DNA of 64,000 bases. Origin: Quillaja saponaria. Taxonomy: Eukaryota; Streptophyta; Magnoliopsida; Fabales; Quillajaceae. The notes under the pieces are model-generated. The model did no database searches. It worked only from the letters and a program-made list of their open reading frames with translations, and had not been told where the DNA came from. The stretch lies in the NCBI GenBank assembly GCA_029379385.1, contig CM055615.1:4526001-4590000 (forward strand), given 5' to 3'. Made by a program: the position numbers and the translations under genes. Positions 13,021-25,700 of this stretch are shown one piece after another. Positions within the stretch are counted from its first letter, which is position 1. Every line of letters starts with the position of its first letter.

Positions 13021-15596
13021 TGTCATACCCAAATGGAGGCATGACTGGTCGGAGGAATGATAACTAACCCTCCGTAACCCTAACTCCAAAACAAAAAAAA
13101 CAACTGTGACTCTTGACCAACCAATAAATAAAAACTAAGATTTGTTAAACAAAATTTAACAGTAAAAATTTGTTGACTTAAATAAATTACAACTTATAAA
13201 CTTCTGTTCTTACACAATAACACAACGACAACAAGAAGCTCGGCTCCGACCATATCATAAACAAGGCAAATACTAGACTATTACATCATACAAAATTAGA
13301 TACCCTATAGTTCTAATGTGACTGCAAACAAAGGGCCAACAAGTAACTCAGCCCCACACAACAGTATCACCATCACCGAGCATTTACGTGCTCACACAAC
13401 AGATTAATCTCCGTACATAACCCATTCTATCGGGGCTGAGAACTCTAACTTTTAAAACATTTATCAAAATCAGAATATATCAAAATTTCAAATCAACATA
13501 TCTTAGGTGCACCTGTATCTTAGTTCCCTAAATAAAAATCATTTCTTAGAAAATTTTTAATTTGTTGGCCCTTATCAACCACAAACAATATCAAACATAA
13601 TTCAAATAAATCACTAAAGTATTGCACTTGCTTATTTTCCGTATATCACGTCTATTCAAATGTATATCTAATTACACATAATAATTTAGCCTCCAAAGGT
13701 AACAATTAACAACTCACCAAGCTTAAAGGTGTGATTCACCGTCATGTCGAGATTGTGAAAGTGCCGGTAAATCCTCAACACAATCTAGAGCTGAAAATGG
13801 TAAATTTATATATTATTTACGATAATCATTTCAGAATAAATTCTAATTACATTTAACCTATTCTTGGAAATTAATTCATCTTAAAACTTTTATTTAAAAT
13901 TTGATTTATACAATTTTAACGTCAATATACCTATTCCTTATTACTTAACTAAAGTAAAGTTTTATAACAAGAAAATTTTCTACACTTTCTTTAGCCATGA
14001 CGCTTGATAGCTTAATCCTCCTTAAGCAACAAGTTTAATTTTTAACTTTGGAGGAGCTTGAACCATTTAGCACGCATGGCAAGCTTAGTAATACTTGCTG
14101 CCGTCAGTTACTTGGAAATAGTTTTGGTTACTTTTACCCTTCTTTGGTTACTCTAGCCCACGGCTGGTACAAGTTGTCCTCCTACACCATAAATCCAAGG
14201 ACTAAAACAGAACATGAATCACCCCTAAAACAACTGCCTTCACCTTTAATTTATACACCCAACATACACACTCATACAACCATACCAATCCAAGGAGCTT
14301 CTAAGCTCAACAATAACACAATCTTCTTACACGGCTACTGCAAGTAGATAGCCGCTAAACTGAACCGCCACCCTAACTAAGAAGGCAACACTTTAACACA
14401 AGTAAGGAACCCACACACATGGTTAAAGCCTTCCCACAAATCACCGTTGACACCTCCCTGCATCTACGGCCAAAACAAATATGCTGCTGCCGAAACCCAA
14501 CGGTATTCCGCCATAACACAACACACACACACACACACACACACACATTCTAGCAAAGAAAGGATTTTTTAAACGGTAATGAAAAAGGAAAATCAAAGGA
14601 ATAAGAAAAAAGGAGAAAGACAGAACAGAGGTAGCAAGCTGCCGCTAGCCGTTCCTTCTCAAACAAATTTCCAGCTCCTAAACTCTTACCCACAAGCTCT
14701 TATCACCTACAAGAAGGAAGAATGAAAGAGAAGAACTTAACAGCCCTTAAACTTGTCTACCTCCAATTGAAAACAAAAATAGAGGAGTTGATGTTAGCAA
14801 AACAGGGTCCAAAATGGGAAGAAAAAAAGAAGAACTAAGTCGGTAGATTCAAAAGGGGAGAAGAAAAAGGCAAGGCAAATAAAATAGTATATATTTATGG
14901 TCTAGACTTTATTTTCAATTTGTGTGGTAGTATTAATTCTAATAATATATATATATATAAGTAGATACATATATTATAATAATTTTCTAATGTAATTTCT
15001 TTTTAATTTTACACATCAATAAAGTTTACACCAACCAACTTCTAATTCCTAATTACATGTATGTATATAAAAGTGTTTTCTAGTACTTTCTTTTATTTTC
15101 ATACATATTACACACATCAATAAAATTACACATATTACTTTCAAGTTTCAAGTGAACTAATAAAATGGATGCAAATTAATTTTCATGTATATATATATAT
15201 ATATATATTTATATTCATATATACAAATATTCTTTTATCTTAATTTACTTTACAATATTTTAAAATGCCCACTAGAATATCGGGTTATAACATTTCATAA
15301 TACTATGTATAATATATTATTAATTTAATTTTTCAAATACCTAATAAATTACGTACTATACTCTAAAGCGTATATTAAAATATTGATAACAAAATAAGAA
15401 CATATCGGGTTATCATAATTTTTTTGTATAATTAGAATTTATTTAAGAATCATCATAATGTATCATTACGATACCAGGTTATGATATGTTTAATTTTATT
15501 AGTTATTTATTTAATTCATTTATGTGGTTGTTATTTTATAACTGAAAATTTATATATTATATCTAAAACTCGGCCTTACAATATCGGGTTATAACA
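13021..15596 (-). mobile_element. Solo LTR-like element, about 2.58 kb
   Basis: Read on the minus strand, the element starts TGTTATAACCCGATATT and ends GGGTATGACA, the TG...CA form of an LTR. It is flanked by CCCAG (13016-13020) and CCCAA (15597-15601), an imperfect 5-bp target duplication. No gag-pol sequence is attached, so it looks like a solo LTR. Length and termini resemble Ty3/gypsy chromovirus (Del/Tekay-type) LTRs, but that assignment is inference. An (AC)n microsatellite lies at about 14518-14546. The terminal words recur internally near 15276 and 15400, suggesting internal duplication. Confidence 0.6.
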
Positions 15597-15601
15597 CCCA
15601 A

Positions 15602-16825
15602 GCAAATATATTGAATAATAAATGAATTTTTATTTTTCCATTCAATTGAATATCTAAAGAGCCAAACTAATGACATCTTCTTGACTGGGGTTTTCCACCA
15701 ATTGAAACCAAAGCTTTAAGATTAAAAAGTGTCCAGGTAGGAAGCATGTCACATTGACATTACATTTGGGTTCATGAGTTAGAGCTCACGCAATTAATTC
15801 TCAAAACAAATGCCTTATAAATTTTATTTTTAGTCTATTTGTTTCTCGATACTGGCTTTTTGATAATACTAACTTTCATGACACACAGAATTAGTATGAA
15901 TAGTATTTATTATATATATATTTCAGCAAAATGTAAATATCAAAAAATTATTTAAAAATAATAATTTAAACATATAAATATTTCAAAATATTCTAAAGAT
16001 GGAAGAAGAATTAATACAATAATATACTTTTATAATCATATCTACAAATTATACTCTTAATATTTCTTTTCATTCATAGCATTTTAAAAATAAATTAATT
16101 TATAATATTATAATTGTTTGTAACTTATTAAATTAAGAAATTAAGAAATTCAATATTAATTACTATTGATATATAGTTATTGACAAATTATAGATTTATT
16201 AATATTAAAAAGAATTATGATAAAAAAAAAATCAATAGTTATAAAATAATGAAAATTATATTAATATCAAAATAGAGGAAAATTATGAAGTAGTTAAATA
16301 AAAATAGAATATTTGAAGCAAAACAACAATTAAAAAGTATTTATGTAATAGTAAAAACTTATAGGGTATTTAAGAAAATAAAATTTCTTCTATTAAAAGT
16401 TAAAATAACAATATATAATCATGGAAACTATACTCTAAATATTTTTCAATAGATGGTATTTTAAAAAAATTATTTCATAAATTTGAGATGAACTAAAATA
16501 TATTATAATTATTAGGAACTTATTAAATAAAAATTTTGAAAAATTCAATATTACCTAATATTGACATATAATTATTGAAAAAGTATAATTTTTTTATGAT
16601 ATAAAAGTTAAACAACAATATTATAATTATGAAAACTATACAGTTAATATTTCTTTTAATTCATAGTAATTTTTAAAATTTTAATTCTTAAATTTGAGAA
16701 CAATTAAAAAAAAAAAAAGATTATGTGGTACTTATTAAACAAATAAAAAAAAATCATAAATTCAATTTTAATTGATATTGCATATAATTATTGAAAAATT
16801 ATAAATTTATTAATAACATTTACAT
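15602..16825. other. AT-rich spacer before the F-box fragment
   Basis: Extremely AT-rich sequence; the phrase of a small internal direct repeat (TATAATTATTGA... with ATTCATAG) recurs several times between 16050 and 16800. No coding potential is seen. Confidence 0.5.
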
Positions 16826-17324
16826 TTGTTGTTTGTGCAAAGTCTTTCTTATGCAAAAGGTTATGTAACGAATCTACCAATGTTTGGGAAGTTGATCCAT
16901 TTAGAATTGAAACCCACACCACGAAAATTCTGTTGGAATTGCTTCACAAGTTACCGATTCTCAACTCTTGTTTTGCATAAGGTAAGTTTCTCAACAGTAT
17001 TTCTATGTGTCGTTCATGCAATTGTTAGCACTACAACTTAATTTTGACGAATGACAATATAATTTTCTCACTGTCCATCATTTGCCGATCAGGATCCATT
17101 TGCTGATCAGGATCTTGAGGATCTCCTAGTTTGGACATCTGTGCCACTATATTTCACCTCACACCTCAAATTGGTAAGATTTATTGCCTATGCATGGAGA
17201 AAGGCTTGAAAGTCTTGAAGAAACTGATATCTTTGAACCCCAGAAGACTTCGAAGATTGAACTGGAGAAGAAGCTAGAAACGTATTCCAAGTGCTCAAGT
17301 GTAGCTTCAGTAGAAGTTATATGA
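16826..17324 (+). pseudogene. Truncated 3' copy of the F-box/FBD gene
   Basis: This copy matches only the last exons of the gene at 9.9-12.4 kb. It has YAKGYVTNLPMFGKL (versus HAKDYVINLPMFGKL), the SVPLYFTS block, and the FBD tail LEKKLETYSKCSSVAS ending at 17322-17324. Splice-like borders are kept, so it arose by genomic duplication rather than reverse transcription. The frame is broken within the first exon and again before the FBD tail, and no F-box is present. The 3' UTR homology runs on to about 17540. Confidence 0.85.
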
Positions 17325-17684
17325 AAATTAACATCTTTTGCTATTGGAGGCTCTTTGCCTTGATGTAAATATAGCATCTACGTGAAACGTGAAGTAATTT
17401 CTATTTTTGGGAGAGATGTGTGATTTGTGTTAGTTTGCTTTTATACTAATAAAATTAGTGTCTGGAGACTACTGTTTGTCGGCTCATTCATCATATTTGG
17501 CTCCACTTATATCAAGTCTTTTGTATGTGTAATATTTACCTGAATTTAAAACATAATCTCTATTCGGGCTTCTTCTTTTTTTTTTTTCTTTTTTTTTTTT
17601 AACTCAAGTTTTCTCTATAAGAGAATAGTTAATTATGGAGTTAACTTCATTTATTTTGAGGGGAATGAAACTGTTTATATCACT

Positions 17685-18127
17685 CTAAGACTCAATTTAG
17701 TAATACTTTTTAAAATATGTTGTTGGCTTTTAAAAAGCTACAACACAAAAATGTTGTTTAGTTAAAGCACCTAAAGTGATGTTTTTAAAAATTAGTTATG
17801 ACTTTTCAAAATTAAAAATATAATAAGCACCTTATTAATTTTTAAAAAGTATTAAATATATCTTCAATTAATTATAAATCATCTAATTTCTCTTCATAAA
17901 TATATCCTTAATTAATTATGGTTATTTTTGTCATTTTATGCATGCACAAAAACTTATTATTTGTTTTAGCTAACACTTTATTCATTATTTTTACTACTCA
18001 TGTCAACTCTTATAAAAGATTTACCAAACATTGTTGATGTGACTTTTTAAATGTTCTTTTTTTACAATATGACTGAAAGTCACTGTAGCTTTCTAAAAAA
18101 TTATATCATTACCAAAACATATAATAT
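17685..18127. mobile_element. MITE-like element (TTTGGTA-type termini)
   Basis: The left end reads CTCAATTTAGTAATAC; the right end, reverse-complemented, reads TGTTTTGGTAATGATA. Both arms carry A/T-rich sequence with AAAGCTACA blocks in opposite orientation. The pairing is imperfect, so the call is tentative. Confidence 0.35.
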
Positions 18128-18439
18128 TACATATATAATGATTTATAAGTGGTGTCTTAGTCAATTTAATTGGCAAGGGCTCAGTTGCATTGGCTTGTAT
18201 CTAAGCAAGACATTGACGTAATTAAAAGTGATTTAAATTTGAATAACTTGACCCGAGTTGGTGTTGTCATTTTGGATTCTTACTCTTAAGATAAAAGAAC
18301 AATTGATCAAAATTGACAATCCTTTGGGTTTTTTTATTTTTAAATGTTTAGTGTATATTACTAGTCTGAGCATAGCTCACTTGGTATGGTAATTATATTT
18401 TTGCCTCTCCTTTTGTATTTTTAACAACGGATTAGCAAT

Positions 18440-18885
18440 AAATTTTTGAAAAAAAACAGGTTCATTTTGCAAAGGATTAGAGACATAATGAGAATGGAAA
18501 AAATCTGTTTTTGTGATGGATTTTTTGATGGCAAAACAACAATGGACAAATTGTAATTTTTTTGTTACAGACTGTATTTGTCACTATCATATATTTTGAC
18601 GATTATAGAGAGAATCATTTTTACAACAGATTAGTGACAGAAGAGAATGGAAAAAAAAAAAAAAATCTATATTTAGGATGAATTTTTTGATCACAAAACA
18701 ACAACGGACGAATTGCAACTTTTTAGTGATAGAATGCGTTCATCACTATCATATCTTGTGACAAATTATCAAAAGAACTTCATCCGTCACTTATTTAGAC
18801 ATAGGATTTGCGACGGCATGCATCCGTTGCTATACTCTATAGCAACGGGCCCTATTTGTTGCAAAACTACTCATTTCTAGTAGTG
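18440..18885. mobile_element. CACTA (En/Spm) transposon terminus with subterminal repeats
   Basis: The right end at 18870-18885 is CTCATTTCTAGTAGTG. Its reverse complement, CACTACTAGAAATGAG, is the classic CACTA terminal inverted repeat. Upstream, degenerate copies of ACAACGGA/AACGGATTAG and of TCACTATCATAT occur every 60-180 bp, as expected for subterminal transposase-binding repeats. The opposite end was not found, so the element is truncated or its other end has diverged. Confidence 0.7.
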
Positions 18886-20518
18886 TTACCTCGCTTTTTC
18901 AGAATTATTTTGTTCTATTACAAACAACTCTTTTATATTTCATCTCTTTTGCAATAATCTAAAAAACAAATCTAATTTTTATGATATTTTTTTTCCCAAA
19001 AAATAATAGAATCACGTAAAAAAGCTGATCATTTTTTTTTTCTTGATTTGAAGTTTTGTTGGTGAAGTACGTCAATAAAGAAAAATAGATGCAGTTCATC
19101 ATATATGTTTTCCAAATCATATCTATTGCTAAGTAAACTCATTAACAGTTATTCAACCTGCATTTTTGCTAAATTTTTCTGAAAACAATATAGGCACTTT
19201 CATATATGAATAAGAGAATTCTGGAAATTTTTGAGTGAACATTAAACCTACAGTGTTGTATGTCAAGATTTTCTGCATAAATATATATATATTCACTAAT
19301 TAATATCCTCGCATGCATGCGCGAGAGCGAGAGCGAGAGCGTGGTCACATATCTTTTGTAGCAGAAAGGTATAAATTCCGGCTTTGCTATTTGTTGTGTC
19401 TCTAAAAATCTCTTCCCCGCTTTGCCTCTCTGTCTTTCTCTTCCAAGCCTCAAAAGTAGTATCAGACTTAACCAAACTCTTTCATCTCACATGTCTTTAC
19501 CTCATTCTTCAATCCTCAAAAAAACTCAAATCCAACAGACACAAATGGAGAACACAAAAGTCTGATACGATAGTTTAAGTTTGTTACAGTTTCCCTGTTT
19601 GTCTGTTTTTTGAAATTATATTTCGAATTGAAGGAAAAATTTGAATAAAATAAAAAAATTCTAATAATTACCTGAAAACATCTTCGGCTGAAGCATCAAA
19701 GGCCGCACCCATCAGTTTTGGTAGAATTAAACCAAAGTCAAATTGGACTGTTGAAGCCTCAAGGGTTCAATGATTTGAGAGATTCTAAGAAGGAGAAGAA
19801 AAAAATATGAAGGTAAGTGATGAATAGATGAAAATTCCAGTTATTTGGGTTTGATTTCAGTGATTGTGAACGAGAAAAGAAAATGATGAAGGTAAGTGAG
19901 AAGTTGTGGTAACTGTTTAGGTAATAGATAGAACGTGTAGTGGAGATTTGATGGGGTGCATGGTGCTATATTTCTCTTTAGATAATTACTAAACTCTCCC
20001 TCTATGATAGTTGTATTCTTAGGATATTTTATGGAATTTTATAAAAGCCAGAAAACACTATAAGGGTATTCTAATTTTTAATATAACAGTGAAGTATAAA
20101 AGCTAGAGATATATCACGGGGACTTAGTTACATGCTTTCAAGTTTGACACGGGCTTTTATTGTTGGTAAATTACATTTAAGGCATATTTGGTTTGATACT
20201 TATTCACTTTGTCTACCTAGATTTAAATTGTGAGGTTTTCATCTACCTTGTTAATATATATATATATATTTGTTGATAAAATGTCTTCTACAAAAATAAA
20301 TAAATAAATCTTCTAATAAAAAAAAATTGTGCATTATTAGTCATGCTTGCTTAAAATTTTATTCACGTAATTACTAATAATGTCTCTCCCACTTGATTTT
20401 ACATCTCTAAATTGCATGATAGACTTTCTAAGGTGAAGTGCAGATTGCACACTATTAGAGGCATAGAGAAAGGTTTGGTGAAGGATGGTTGGTGAAACTT
20501 GATGCTCAAGCCTCAGAT
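18886..20518. other. Intergenic region with GAGAGC microsatellite
   Basis: No gene is recognised. A GAGAGC/GCGAGA microsatellite lies at about 19319-19342. On the minus strand near 19672-19715 there is a short ATG-led, donor-terminated open stretch (MGAAFDASAEDVF) that could be an isolated first exon, but no continuation was found. Confidence 0.4.
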
Positions 20519-21358
20519 TTAGGATGCGTTTGGTACGATAGTGAGGTAGAGACTATGGTCAAAAAAGCATGAGGTATATTTTATAAAAGTATTTTCTATT
20601 TGAATAGCTCAAAAATCATGATTTGACTTTTTGAGACTATAGCTAGAGAAGCTGTTTTATATAAAATTATCAAAATGACATTTATGTATTGTATTAAAGA
20701 TAAATAAATTAATTAGTTTTGATTTTTATTTCAGTTTTTATTTTTAATTAAAAATATATTAATGTAATAATTAATTCATTTATTATTTTTAATTTAATTT
20801 AAAGTGAGTTTTAATTATTTTATTTTCAATTTATGTTAAAGTAATTATTAATTCACGAACAAATTAAACTAACTATTTTCATACAAACAAATCTAATTAA
20901 AAAACTAAAACTTAATTACAATAAAAGCAAAAAAAATAAAAATACAAATACTAAAAATACGATATATATATATATATATAATTACTAAAAATACAAATAC
21001 TAAAAATGCAAAAAAAAAAAAAAAAATTTAAATGACTGCTGTTGATTGCAACGGTCAGTTTTTTTCAAATGGGGGAGGGGCATGGTTAGTATAAAAGAAA
21101 ATGGAGAGGTTATTTTGGTAATTTAGGACTAGGGATACGGTGAAAATTAAGGGAAAATAACTAGGGCAAAATGGAAAAGAAAAAGGAGGCACCACAGCGC
21201 GGCAAAGAAGTTTCGCTTTTGCCACTTTTTGGCCATGGCTGTGGGGGCCGTTGGTGCCGCGGGAGGCGGCAGCCCATGCTAGACGCAGCACGTCCCGGCA
21301 GTCCAGGGCCCTTGCCTGCGCCGCACCTCGCCACGGCCGCCATACCAAACTCCGCTTA
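20519..21358. mobile_element. Non-autonomous DNA element with a GC-rich right arm
   Basis: The left end TTAGGATGCGTTTGGTA and the right end (reverse complement CTAAGCGGAGTTTGGTA) form imperfect terminal inverted repeats. The interior is AT-rich up to 21160. Positions 21165-21355 then become strikingly GC-rich, with CG-containing words (GCCGCGGGAGGCGGC), and run to the terminus. No transposase or known domain is visible; the open frames in the GC-rich part are low-complexity. The island could be a structured terminal region or a captured gene fragment. Confidence 0.5.
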
Positions 21359-21361
21359 GAA

Positions 21362-22796
21362 GAATTAGAGTAAGAATTACCCTTTCACACTCCATATGAT
21401 TTTTTTTTTCCACGCAGTAGTTATTCTAAATACAATAAGTCATTTATTATATATACATCGAATTACATATTACATAATTTTATTTCTTTTTTAAAAAAAA
21501 CTTTCTAAATATGTTATCTTAACAATAAATAGAATAATACTATAAATGAATCTCATATTGTCATCTCAAGGAGTTTCTTTTACCAAGAAGAAATGTCACA
21601 AATCAAATAAAATTTTATTTTATGATTTTGGTGGTCAAGATGTACTGCTCTAGTGCTATGCCTGGTTTTCCTTTGTAGAGCGAGTAAATATTCCGTATGT
21701 GGAAGAAGATGCTTGCAGTTTAAGCAACTAAAGAGTGCATATATAATGTGTGCGAAAAGCTCCACTGAAAAGTGTATCGAATTCAACACACAAGCGGGAC
21801 TAGTTCAGCATCCCATGCATGAACTGTGTAAATTTTCAGCCTTTCAGGTACCCTTTTTTCTTTTCTTCCATCTTTCTGCTGAGTAAATCTTTCACACTGT
21901 CATTATCTCATTCTTTCTCTTTGTTTCTTTCTGGGTTTTAGCACACGGTTTTATTCATGTTGTTAAAATGATGATATGGGAATGTTATAAGTATCGCGAC
22001 AATTTTGATAACACTTCTAGTTTTGCAGACAGCAGACTTCTAATTTTGACGGCGTTCACTGGATTAGTGATTAGATTCTGTCACAATTAATGAGAAAAAG
22101 TTTAAATCTTTTTCCCTTGTTCTGACCGATCATGCTTGATGGGTACCCATTTTATAGCTATTCGTTTCATTTCCATGTCTGGGTGTGTTTAATGGGCTAG
22201 AGCATCGAAACTTGAATAGGTGATGTTCAGTTTATGATTTCTATATTCTGTAATCTGTATGATTAAACCAACTGCTTAGATTGAAATTTCAGCCTTCAAT
22301 TCCTGGAAAAGTTATGTTGCATATCTTTTATTTTCTTTTTTCTTTCTATTTATTTTTTTATTTTTTATTTTTCTTTTCTGGAACATACAACCAAACCCTG
22401 ATTCAGCACCCCCTGATCATGCCCTGATTGATTATTCTGTATAACATGTGATTACTGGATAGTGTTAATTTATGCTGTGGCTGCCCACTGATTTGATGGA
22501 TATTTGGTTGATTTATATAGTAGGGAGGCAATTCAGACTTCCTTCCACTTTATTAGTCTACTTGATTTTCATCCTTGACTCTTTTACTTTGCATTGATGG
22601 CTTCTTACATAATATCCGGATATTTTTACTTTTATATCTTAGGTACTTTTATATCTTTTAGATTACTTTGACTTTTAACATGATTTAGCTTTATGGGCTG
22701 ACTTATAAGTTGCTGATTCCAGCCATAGTGTTTTATAGATACAATCAATTTAAGTTCCATACTACTAGTCTGGCATTTGGATTTGGAATTACTGGT
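21362..22796 (+). promoter_or_regulatory. Upstream region of the ABCB transporter gene
   Basis: This is promoter and probable 5' UTR. A possible leader exon ends at about 21847 (TTTCAG before GTACCC), followed by pyrimidine-rich intron-like sequence; the leader would rejoin shortly before the start codon at 22797. This arrangement is inferred from splice-like signals only. Confidence 0.35.
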
Positions 22797-25700
22797 ATGG
22801 AGGTGGAGAAAGGTGATAGTGGCAACACAAATGCAAAAGAGACTACCACGAAAGAGAGTCATGCAGAAACCAGCATAAATAGGAATAATGGAGAAGAAGA
22901 AAAGATCAAAGGATATGAGAAAGTCAACACTATTCCATTTAATAAGCTGTTCTCATTAGCTGATTCAATTGATGTAATGTTAATGATCTTTGGCACCATT
23001 GGAGCCGTTGGAAATGGCTTGGGTCAACCTCTCATGGCATTGTTGTCTGGGGAACTGGTCAATTCCTTTGGGAATAATCAGAGTAACAGTAACAATATTG
23101 TTGATGAAGTTTCCAAGGTAAGACAGAAAAAACATGATCATGCCTGAAAATTAAGGCTATTGCAAACCCATATCAGAGGAAGAGTAGCAAAATTTTTTTG
23201 GGTACAATTCTATGGTACCAAGTTGACATGCATGTCCAAATCTAAGTTCTCTTGGACCCCGGTACTTTCTCTTTATTTGAATTTTTTATTTGAGGATGTA
23301 GTAAACTAATTAACTACCTGACAAATTGTAGGTTTGTCTGAAATTTGTGTACTTGGCTGTGGGTACTGGTTTAGCAGCATTCTTTCGTAAGTGCATTCTA
23401 CACTCAATATAGTTCAGACATGAGAAAACACATTATCTACCAACATCAAAATGAGAGGCTTTTTTTCTCTTCCAGAGGTGGCTTGCTGGATGATCACAGG
23501 GGAGAGACAGGCTGCAAGAATAAGGGGATTGTATTTGAAAACTATACTAATACAAGATGTTGCTTTTTTTGATAAGGAAACAAGTACTGGGGAGGTGGTC
23601 GGGAGAATGTCAGGTGACACTGTTCTCATTCAAGATGCCATGGGTGAGAAGGTAATATATGATGGCTTTCTTTTTTGGTTTTAACAAAATTTCAATCATG
23701 TTTTGGATGGTATTCGAGGATAGTTTTTTTGCTGTCCAAACAGGTTGGGAAATTTATACAGCTAATATCAACATTCATTGGAGGCTTTGTGATAGCATTT
23801 ACTAAAGGTTGGCTGTTATCACTTGTCATGACATCTTCGATTCCTCTTGTTGTGATATCTGGTGGTGCTATGGCCTTCGTCATATCCAAGACGGCATCTC
23901 GTGGTCAAAGTGCTTATGCAAAAGCTGCAAATTTAGTTGAACAGACCATTGGGTCAATTAGAACGGTAAGTTGCAGTTGAACTAGATGCAAAATTTGATT
24001 TGCTTTTCTGACAGTGCCATGATATTCATTACTTTTTCCCTATCTAGGTTGCCTCCTTTACTGGGGAGAAGCAAGCTGTAACTAGCTATAAAAAATATCT
24101 GGTAGATGCTTACAGGTCAGGAGTCCATGAAGGGCTTGCAGCAGGAACAGGACTTGGCATGGTTACGGTAATTGTTTTCTGTTCCTATGCCTTTGCTGTA
24201 TGGTATGGTGCGAAGCTGATACGGGAAAAGGGATATAATGGGGGTACGGTGCTTAATGTGGTTGTTGCTGTATTAATTGCCTCCATGTAAGCTTATTTCC
24301 TGTAGTTCGTTTTGTAACTTTATAACATCTGCTATTAAATGCATTTATCTATTTCTTTTTTGTTTTGCGTAACCATGTGGATATCAAAGGTCTCTTGGTC
24401 AGGCATCTCCTTGCATTAGTGCATTTGCTGCTGGAAAATCTGCAGCATATAAGATGTTTGAGACTGTTGACAGGAAGCCTGAGATAGATGCTTATGAGGC
24501 AGCAAGGGAAAATATTGAATGATATCCATGGTGAGATAGAGCTAAAGAATGTTTATTTTAGTTATCCAGCCAGATCAGAGGAGCAGATATTCAGTGGATT
24601 CTCTCTTTATATACCTAGTGGCGCAACTGCAGCTTTAGTTGGACAAAGTGGCAGTGGAAAGTCGACAGTAATCAGTCTCATAGAAAGATTCTATGATCCA
24701 CAGGCTGGTGAAGTTCTTCTAGATGGCATTAACCTCAAAGAGCTTCAGCTTAGATGGATCAGAGGGAAAATGGGCCTTGTCAGCCAGGAGCCCGTGTTGT
24801 TTTCATCTAGCATTAAGGATAACATTGCATATGGAAAGGACGGAGCAACAATTGAAGAGATAAGAGCTGCATCTGAACTTGCAAATGCTGCTAAATTCAT
24901 TGATGAACTGCCACAGGTTCTATCTTGTTCTTCACTCAATTCAAATTCATGACCTTATAATTTGCAAAACTAAACTAAAAATAAGTTTGCATCCAGGGCA
25001 TTGACACAGTGGTTGGTGAGCATGGAACTCAGCTCTCTGGTGGACAGAAGCAGCGAATTGCCATTGCCAGAGCAATTCTAAAAGACCCACGAATTTTACT
25101 CCTAGATGAAGCCACAAGTGCACTAGATGCAGAGTCTGAAAGGATAGTGCAAGATGCACTGGACAGGATTATGATGAACCGAACCACTGTTGTTGTAGCC
25201 CATCGTTTAAGCACAGTGAGAAATGCCGATATGATTGCTGTCATTCATAGAGGAAAGATGATTGAGAAAGGTATGTTACAAGTACTGCCATAGAATACTT
25301 ATTGTGTTGATTCTACATGTCTTGCTAGGTGGTTAGACTTCTCAAAAAAAAATAAAAAAATTTGACGTATTCTTGTTCAAGTTTTTCATGTCTGAAAAAG
25401 AACTTGAATTTTGAATTTTCAGTTTAGCATATGTGTGAAAAACCGAATGCATTTAATTTTTGAACAACTACTAGCTGCAAATAGACACTTGACTTTAGAT
25501 GTGATTTCTTACTGTACTTTGAAAACTGATCAGGCTCACACTCAGAATTATTGAAGGATCCTGATGGAGCTTATTCTCAATTTATACGTTTGCAAGAAGT
25601 GAATAATGAGTCAGAACAAGCTGCATATGATAAAAGCAAAACAGAAATCTCCATGGAATCCTTTCGAAAGTCAAGTGAACGAATGTCACTTAGAAGATCC

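Noticed and set aside
18360..18400. A-box-like sequence GCATAGCTCACTTGGTA suggesting a tRNA or SINE
   Set aside because: No B-box, acceptor stem or cloverleaf could be found downstream.
19169..19578. Open frames on both strands around the GAGAGC microsatellite
   Set aside because: Composition follows the simple repeat, no domain or splice structure supports a gene, and the frames overlap on opposite strands.
19672..19715. Possible first exon on the minus strand (MGAAFDASAEDVF followed by a donor)
   Set aside because: It is too short and no downstream exon in a compatible phase was found.
21055..21348. Minus-strand frame of 97 codons through the GC-rich island
   Set aside because: Frames stay open in GC-rich DNA by chance; the peptide is low-complexity and has no recognisable domain.
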